The notes beneath the pieces are model-generated. The model was not told the DNA's origin. It saw nothing but the letters and a program-made list of their open reading frames with translations, and made no database searches. The position numbers and the translations under genes are program-made. This document shows positions 57,405-64,000 of a stretch of DNA of 64,000 bases, piece by piece; within the stretch, counting starts at the first letter, position 1; each line of letters opens with the position of its first letter. Source of the DNA: Lepeophtheirus salmonis (taxonomy: Eukaryota > Arthropoda > Copepoda > Siphonostomatoida > Caligidae); the NCBI RefSeq assembly GCF_016086655.4, contig NC_052132.2, forward strand, positions 3,660,805-3,724,804, read 5' to 3'.

Positions 57405-57930
57405 TGGCAAGCACTATTCTCAGATGATCTTGAAGAAAACCTCTTGAAAATAATTAAAGGCTTACCACAGTATATGTAGATTGCAGAATAGAATGTATTC
57501 CATCGGTGAATTAAATTCGAAAAATATGTACACAAATAGTATATATATTTTAGTATAAGTGTGAGAAAAGCTGAGAGATTCATAATAATGAATGGGATTT
57601 CTTTTCACATCTGAGGCTTATGTGATCAATCAGTTAAAACTCTTGTCATATGATAAGTGTTAAAGATTTAAAAGATACAGTTCCTTTCAGAGTCAACTGG
57701 AAGATTGGAGGAAAAAATCATTAAAGAAATAAACTAGATTTACTCACGTTCATGAACTTGTAATAGTTGTCAAAAGAGAAATAGAACATTATTAAAAAAG
57801 GACATAAATATGTATTATTTACTTTAATTTATGCATTTGATGTTGTTAAATGAAAAATAAATTGTATTTTTATGAAATAAACTTATTTCTACTACACAAT
57901 TATCTTGGAAGGCCTAAATAAATTATCACT
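57405..57930. other. Spacer, nothing recognised
   Basis: AT-rich DNA between two transposon remnants; no gene recognised. Confidence 0.4.
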
Positions 57931-57934
57931 AACA

Positions 57935-58620
57935 ATTTCTAACGATTCTTGATAACGACCAATTTCAATACTATAAGTGTATGTGTCCATGAGCTCTCTT
58001 TATCATTAGTGATACCACCTTCAGCCTCAATGATGGCTTCTAGGCGGCCGTGGAAGCGCTTGCACTCCTTGCAGATATATTCCTCTGTCTTAGCGTCCCA
58101 GTGCTGACTCACAGTGGATTTGAAGGCCTCAGTGTTTGGATTACTGACTAACTCATGCAAGCCTCCCCCATCAACATTCACCTAAAAGCTGTAGTCTTCG
58201 GGATAAGCATCAGGGCTGTGGGGGTAGGGGCAAAATTTATCGAAAAAGAGTTCAAAAGAACTCAAAAGACACATTCCAAGTAGTCTTGCTACGGGAGAGA
58301 TGGGGCTCTTTTATTGTTGTTATCAAAAGTGGCCTCTTCCTGCATAAAATACCTTTTTACCCTAATTTTTTAATAGCTCTCTGGCCAGTCTGGTGTGAAA
58401 TACCAACATCTTCTGCATGGACCCTCATGGACTTAAAAGAATTGAACTGGGCTGTTTTCTTCAACTCCTCCAGTCCAATTTACTTTTGACAAAACGAGTC
58501 TTCCTTTCCATTATTTTAGAGATGCTTCATTTCGATCATTTTCAAGTGTAATTTTCTCGATTTGATTGTAAGCTAGAAGGATCAAATGTGTTTTGTTTTG
58601 TAACTATTTTTTTATAGGTA
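57935..58620 (-). mobile_element. Family A Tc1/mariner element, both termini lost
   Basis: Minus strand, gene order as in the 27662 copy. The tail (57995-58181) reads HELVSNPNTEAFKSTVSQHW then DAKTEEYICKECKRFHGRLE and AIIEAEGGI. A damaged middle follows, then a linker (about 58380-58440, matching 28130-28190 and 10080-10140), and a lead with tgtaagctagaaggatcaaatg matching the other copies. The coding length retained is greater than in the 1527 copy, but the catalytic core is still shortened and several stops occur. Neither terminal repeat could be found. Confidence 0.7.
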
Positions 58621-58734
58621 TTTATATATATTTTGATTTGGACTCGTTAAGATTCAATTCATTAACTGAATTTAAAACTTTATAGTCCTAAAGATAGTAA
58701 TGCTAATCGAATGAATTTCGGACCTGTAAAAAAA

Positions 58735-59030
58735 GAAACTAAACATCAACGTGATAGGCCTGCCCATTTGAGGAATGATTTTGAGAAGAGCAAACAAGTT
58801 TTCAGGACGTTTCATTAGTTGAACTACAATTAAGAATTACGAAGGAAGAGGGACAAAATGAAATTAACAAGGATATTGGCAAGAAATACTCAGATATCAG
58901 ATCTACTTTTATATCTCCGCAACAAATCCTCAAGATATCTCTTCGTCTTATATGAGAGCACACGAATGTTCAACCAGATTTTGAATATAAACAAATGGAG
59001 TAAAAAAGGACATTCACTACTTAACACTTA
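58735..59030 (+). repeat. Dispersed repeat R1, copy
   Basis: Contains CCATTTGAGGAATGATTTTGAG, AGGACGTTTCATTAGTTGAAC, aacaaggatattggcaagaa (shared with the 29950 copy) and tcaagatatctcttcgtcttatatgagagcacacg. Copies at 29950 and here form a subfamily. Confidence 0.6.
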
Positions 59031-59039
59031 AATAATTTT

Positions 59040-60040
59040 GTCAACAGCTTAGGAAAAGAAAAAAGTTGGCCAACTCAAAAGAAGAAAAAAAAAAAAAAAT
59101 GGTAGATCTAATAGATAAACCTGATCCTCATCACTACTTATAGAAATCAATAAAAGGGGGCTCAATAAGAATGAAAACGACTCCTGGAGCATAGCTCTCC
59201 ATCTCTTAGAAAGCATTGCTTTTTTGAATGTCTCACACATGTGCTCATATGCCCACAATGCAGAGGTTCTCAGCCCTTTTATATATATTTTTTGTTAGGC
59301 GAATAACGGGATATTCAAAAATTGCTGAAGAGTTTAAAATTTTAAGGAGAAGATCTCTTCATCTCATTTTGCCTAACTCTCAAAAACTTTTATAAACCAT
59401 TGAATCAAAGTCTAACAAATGATTTTATTTTACATCCAAAACACTTTATAACTACGCCTTTATTCGGTTAGATTGCATTAAAATTTCAAATATAATCCAT
59501 TTTCTAACATAAATACCCTTGAAAACATTGTGGTACAATAATACATATATAAATATTTGGAAGAATATCTGAGATGTAGATTAGTTAAATCTTCATCCTT
59601 GTTTTTTTTGTGTGTGTTTTTTGTTAAATGGTGACATGAATAAATAAACTTTTGGTATAAGCTATAATAATATCCTACATTGCATGTTGTATACATTCAG
59701 AAGATATCTCTTTGTCGTTTCTTTTAATGTCCTTTTTTATGAGTACACTTTTCCTTCTCTTCCTCCCTCCATCGACAGCAAGCAAATAAAAAATCTATTA
59801 TTATTCCATAATCATTATAACGAGAGACAATCTGTCAATGGGTGTACGTAACCTCAATAAGATGTATACTTTTCATCATGTGAAAACACAGCTCAGTAAA
59901 AAGAGAGAGAAAAAAACAGGGGGGGGGGAGAAATCCGAAGAGCATTTAAATAGAGCAATTTATCATTGCAGTGAGGGTGATTCAGTACATACGTCAAATG
60001 ATGGAAATGACTCTTCATATCATTAAAATATGATCTACGA
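59040..60040. other. Spacer with a possible hAT terminus
   Basis: CAGAGGTTCTCAGCCCTTTT at 59261 is typical of hAT ends but has no partner. A minus-strand open frame ending there (59049-59258) and a plus-strand 62-codon frame at 59838-60026 (KMYTFHHVKTQ, KREKKTGGGEKSEEH) are not recognised. Confidence 0.3.
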
Positions 60041-60044
60041 ATGT

Positions 60045-60213
60045 AATAAGGCGTGTGATTTCATTACGAGGAATATGGAAATAGTGATTTGATTGAATTT
60101 AAAAGAAATTATACCACATGGAATGAGAAATTAGGCGTATGATTTCGTTTATAGAATATGGAAATAGTGAGTTGATGGAATTAAAAAAAAATGGTGTACT
60201 ATAGAATGAGAGG
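60045..60213. repeat. Two-unit tandem repeat, 84-base period
   Basis: taaggcgtgtgatttcattac...gaatatggaaatagtga...gaatgag is repeated once at a distance of 84 bases with several substitutions and small indels. Confidence 0.85.
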
Positions 60214-61585
60214 AATTAACCATTGCTAGCCGGTCTTTATAATCAGCCAATAGCCAACAGGGCTTGTACGTAATAAATTTACTAGCCCTGCAAATAATGT
60301 AGAGGACCAGACTTCCACAAATATTGGATCATTTTTAAACTAGTACATGACATGTATAAAGATACTTTTGTTATAAAATATCATACATTTGGGAATACAA
60401 AAAGAAAATAATGAATTATCAGTTAAACATAATTTATACTTAATAACAAGTACATTTTAAAATATAACTAGTAATATAACAACTATTATTCATGTGTCAG
60501 AGAAAATATTTTTCAAACAAACATAAGCTCTAAGGTCTTTATTTCAAAGTAAATCGAAGTTTGCCTCATCTTCATTAAAACACATATACGTCATATTTAT
60601 GGAAACATCATTTTGCACTTCTAACATTTCTCGTTACACGTGTTTTACACTGGGTTTTATTATTGTTTTTTTTTATCTAATTAAATTTACGATTGATTAT
60701 TGTGTCTAATATACTTCAAGTTGCTAAAAATTGAGAAAAACATATCAACGAGATGTGGAACTTATTTTTAAAATTACATAAGAAAGTATTGAAGTTAAGT
60801 GAGTTAGCGTAATAAAAGGAGTAAGAGCAACCATTTATGAGTTCACATCTATTTAGCATCTGTTGACAGTTACTCACCCAAGTTTTCAGACATTTTGGAC
60901 TCACACATGTTATATTACTGTGGTTTAAGTTTGTTGATGTGAGGGCTTTTGTAAAAATGGAGCAAATTGTTAATGGAGCTGTCATTTAATATTTATTTGA
61001 AATGTAACCCTTAAATAGATTCAGACCACAGTAGACATAACACAATGCTCGTTGTGTTAAAATTAACGCATCTAAGTCAATCCAACACGGAGTAATTGTG
61101 TTTCCAAACAAAAAATGTCTCTTGAATAATTGTTTTGCAGAGGAAAACGCTCATAACTATTTAGATAGGTTACACAGGTAGGAGCATAGCTGGGAGAAGT
61201 GTGTAGAATAATAAGGAGACTATGTTGGAGAGTAAATAAATAAAAAATCAGAAAAAGTATCATGTATCTTTGTCTGGTCATAAATTTTTCAGAACGCCCT
61301 CATAGTATTGAATGATTTTGGTGGGTTAACGTAATGGAAACCATTCGTGTGGTAGTATTTATTGTTGTACGTACTTATTCGTATGTATATTGACTATCTC
61401 TAATACTCTTTATAGCTCTTGTAAAGTTCTATTATTGTAGAGTCATTCGTTTCTTTTTGTTTATGGATTTTACAACTATTTTATCTATCTATGTAAGTTT
61501 TTTTCCAAACGTTCAGAGTTGTTGCCTTCAAAATATATGTATTACATAATATATGCTGTTGAATATATGTAATGTATGTATGTAC
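60214..61585. other. Spacer, nothing recognised
   Basis: AT-rich DNA. An 89-codon minus-strand open frame (60716-60985) has several Cys but no recognised pattern. Confidence 0.35.
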
Positions 61586-61589
61586 ACTA

Positions 61590-62270
61590 GTGTTGAGACT
61601 CCGTCCAATACCGATTTTTTTAGTTTGGTCTTAAGTGATTTTTTATAGACGGATTTGGACCGAATTTTCGGTCCAGATGGGAACTGGGAATCCATTTGTC
61701 TATATATAAAAATGAATATATTCAAGGGTTGAAACTATAAAAGGATATATTCACTTCCAGATTCAAATAAAAAGCTTTGGATTTGTAATATAAAATGAAT
61801 ACTAATTATAACTATATGCTACAACAATATGAAATTATAATCATTTAACTAAATTATATGACAATTTGAAATTTATAAGTGCATTTAATTTGACAATTGC
61901 TAAGGCCCAAGATCAATTTTAATTAATTAAGACAGGCAGAATCAGAGATCTATATTCTCCGAGAGTTATGACAAAAAAAAAAAGATAGAGGGGATCGAAG
62001 GAAGATACTTCTAACTTGATTATCCATCTCAAAAGATGATCGAATACAGAATTCCGTATTCCACGAGTTAAAACGGGGTTAAAATTCATCTGAGCTATGC
62101 TTTGTTTATGACGTCATTATACTTAAATGCAACTGATGTCATGTTGTCTGTAAATTTGGTAAAGACTGATTTTTTTTTTTTTTATCGTAATTTTTCGTTG
62201 GACCGAACTTTTTCATTGGACTGATCTTTACAAATTTTTTCTTCGGACCGATTTAAACCGATCTTTTTCG
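61590..62270. repeat. Element with GGACCGA / TCGGTCC end motifs
   Basis: The left part (61596-61680) carries ctccgtccaataccgattt and ttggaccgaattttcggtccag; the right part (62195-62270) carries ttggaccgaac, ttggactgatc, cggaccgatttaaaccgatc. The two sides are partly inverted. The same words occur at 55178-55515. It looks like an unnamed repeat built of short self-complementary words. Confidence 0.45.
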
Positions 62271-62279
62271 TTATTAAAA

Positions 62280-62920
62280 TAATTTCAAATATCTACAGCC
62301 CGAATTAATTTAGTCAAAAAAAAAATACACCTGTCTCAGACGGAAACCTAAAACTAATCTACACACATTGATGATACAGTCATTCTAAGTTTGAAAAATC
62401 AGGTGCTCTAAAGAAATACTTACCTCTAAGTAAAAATGTAAGTACATTGTGTTACATTTTCTGAGCACATGGAATAATACATGTTTAACTCCTCTATAAT
62501 TTGATTGAATTGCCCGGGATCCTCTCTATATATACATACACATATATGTAAGTAAAAATAACTTTTTTTCTTAATTCAATATTTTAGACATAGGGAAGGA
62601 ATTAAATAAAAAAATATATATAAACGTAGTGTGTATATATATATATTATGTATATACATATATATTAGGGTTTTAAGTGGAAAAAACCTTGCTTTCTAAA
62701 AGATTTAGGACTCATTTGAATTCATTTATGTATATATACATATATTCTGGGAACATAGAGAATAAAACTTACATATGTTTCAGTACTTCATGATAGTAGT
62801 AAAGAAAAGTTTGAAAGAGGGCATTTGGTAAATGTATGTATTTTTATAGTTGTAAATTCTAAGCATTTTCAGGGTGCAGTATTCTTTATTTTCTAAACAC
62901 GATTTGATTATTTTTTGTTT
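62280..62920. other. Spacer with TA-rich runs
   Basis: Only simple AT repeats (62530-62660 and near 62735) and AT-rich DNA; no gene. Confidence 0.4.
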
Positions 62921-62924
62921 ATAA

Positions 62925-63290
62925 AATGCCCTTTGTTGGACTCGGTGTAGAACGAGAGATCGATATAGGAGTTACTCAAAGTTTTTCATTTTTGAAAAGA
63001 GAACAATTATTAAAAAAACCCTCACTATTGTATGAAATACGTGCAGAGTTATATCTACATAAGTCCTAGTTGGACTCCGAGTAGAATTGAGAATAGATAT
63101 CGCTTTAATTCCCACCTTTATTATAATTACAAAGTGGGGTTTGTGTTTATTTCCTAAATCTCAGAGCAACTTGCAGCTCGTTTATTGAAACGTTATACAG
63201 GTCAAGCTGTTCTCCTCACAAATATTTTTTTTTAAATTGTCAAAGTTATTTCGGACATTTTCGATTTCTTCTTTTTTATATAACAAAAGT
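62925..63290 (-). repeat. Dispersed repeat R1, copies in minus orientation
   Basis: A fragment at 62925-62985 (ttgttggactcggtgtagaa) and a longer copy at 63030-63290. The complement of the latter reads ACTTTGACAATTT, AGGAGAACAGCTTGACCTGT, ATAACGTTTCAATAAACGAG, GAGATTTAGGAAATAAACAC and TTCTACTCGGAGTCCAACTA. Confidence 0.7.
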
Positions 63291-63499
63291 GCTTAAGATG
63301 TACAAACCCAAAATTTAAAAGTAGAACCTTGTTAAGCGAAAGTTTAGGAGACTAAATAACTGTTTTCAATTTGGAACACGAATTTCTTTCTGTTGTGTTA
63401 CTTGTACAAAAAGGCCAAGCCATGATTTCAATATCAGATGACACAGTAATTATTATATTTAGAGCTGTAAATAATAGTACCTGCCCGTAGTTTTAAAAA

Positions 63500-63820
63500 A
63501 GAAAGCAAAAATCAACATGTTTACTAACAATTTGAAGATTGTATTGTAGAGAAGCAGCTTAGCTGTCATTATTTTCAAATGATTGGCTAAAAGCAGCTAT
63601 AGGAGGAAGGAAATGACCATATAACCTACTCTGTATATAGCAAAAACATACACAGGAATTACTCCAATATCGAGATTCAATTCCACTCTGCGTCCAACGC
63701 GAACTTACATTTATTACTCCTTAGCTTTACAGTCCATCATTCATGATCGGAGATATTTTATACTCATATGTTTCCACTTCTAGAATTAAAGAATAATGAT
63801 AACAGTTTTAGAAAAACAAA
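63500..63820 (+). repeat. Dispersed repeat R1, copy near the window end
   Basis: Contains AACAATTTGAAGATTGTATT, GAGAAGCAGCTTAGCTGTCA, AGCAGCTATAGGAGGAAGG, CAGGAATTACTCCAATATCG, TTCCACTCTGCGTCCAACGC and the 3' part to gataacagttttag. With the copy at 63030-63290 it forms a pair in opposite orientation. Confidence 0.7.
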
Positions 63821-64000
63821 AATAAAATAAAAACACAGTTCATATAACTAACTACTTAGAATCTCGTACTGGGTTTAGAACATATATATATATTATATTT
63901 CGAAATAACATTATTGAGACCAAACTTGAATGAATTATTTTAAGTGTCATTGAATAATCAAGCTAATTTATTTTGCAAATAAATATATGAAATAAAAAAA

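Noticed and set aside
58286..58489. Plus-strand 67-codon open frame
   Set aside because: Antisense of the family A transposase linker.
59049..59258. Minus-strand open frame that starts at a hAT-like terminus
   Set aside because: No recognisable hAT transposase motif and no acceptor with a pyrimidine tract; left as unassigned.
1..64000. Search for CRISPR arrays, operons, phage or bacterial defence systems
   Set aside because: The window is eukaryotic in character (split genes, LTR and LINE elements, TA-inserting transposons) and shows no regularly spaced direct repeats or polycistronic layout.

Overview
The window reads as AT-rich animal nuclear DNA: split genes with long introns, very few intact reading frames, and a dense layer of decayed transposons. 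The Tc1/mariner lineages and the base composition suggest an arthropod, most likely a parasitic caligid copepod such as a salmon louse. That assignment is an inference from recollection of such genomes and rests on no search. Nothing bacterial (operons, CRISPR, phage) is present, and no rRNA or convincing tRNA gene was seen.

Layout. 1-540 holds a minus-strand retroelement piece with a CCHC zinc knuckle. 1527-2091 and 2441-4007 are two short TIR elements. 5044-6162 is the best host-gene signal: a TATA box, a signal-peptide first exon (5479-5560) with a consensus donor, and a phase-compatible second exon (6064-6162) with two cysteines and a strong donor. A possible later exon in the same phase lies at 32265-32354. 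Most of what follows may be intron of this gene. 7071-9469 is a decayed Ty3/gypsy-type LTR retrotransposon with both LTRs, a tRNA-Trp-like primer site and remnants of gag, protease, RT, RNase H and integrase tail. From 9483 to 31700 at least twelve Tc1/mariner remnants occur on both strands, together with a LINE tail at 21258-21658. From 29950 onward about a dozen copies of an unnamed dispersed repeat (called R1 here) appear, clustered at 45343-46975 and 49560-50280. 47880-49040 is a mariner remnant abutted by another TIR element. 53800-54380 is a GC-richer island with exon-like reading on both strands. 55584-58620 is a stack of four transposon remnants, one with both terminal inverted repeats and TA duplications nearly intact.

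How the parts relate. None of the transposase genes is intact; all have frameshifts, stops or deletions. In several (1527, 23138, 55766) a deletion removes the middle of the catalytic domain but leaves the ends, the classic route to non-autonomous elements. The two host-gene candidates (5.0-6.2 kb with 32.3 kb, and 53.8-54.3 kb) are the parts most likely to be expressed. I did not find a clearly new biological system. The most promising undescribed items are the small secreted-protein gene and the R1 repeat family.
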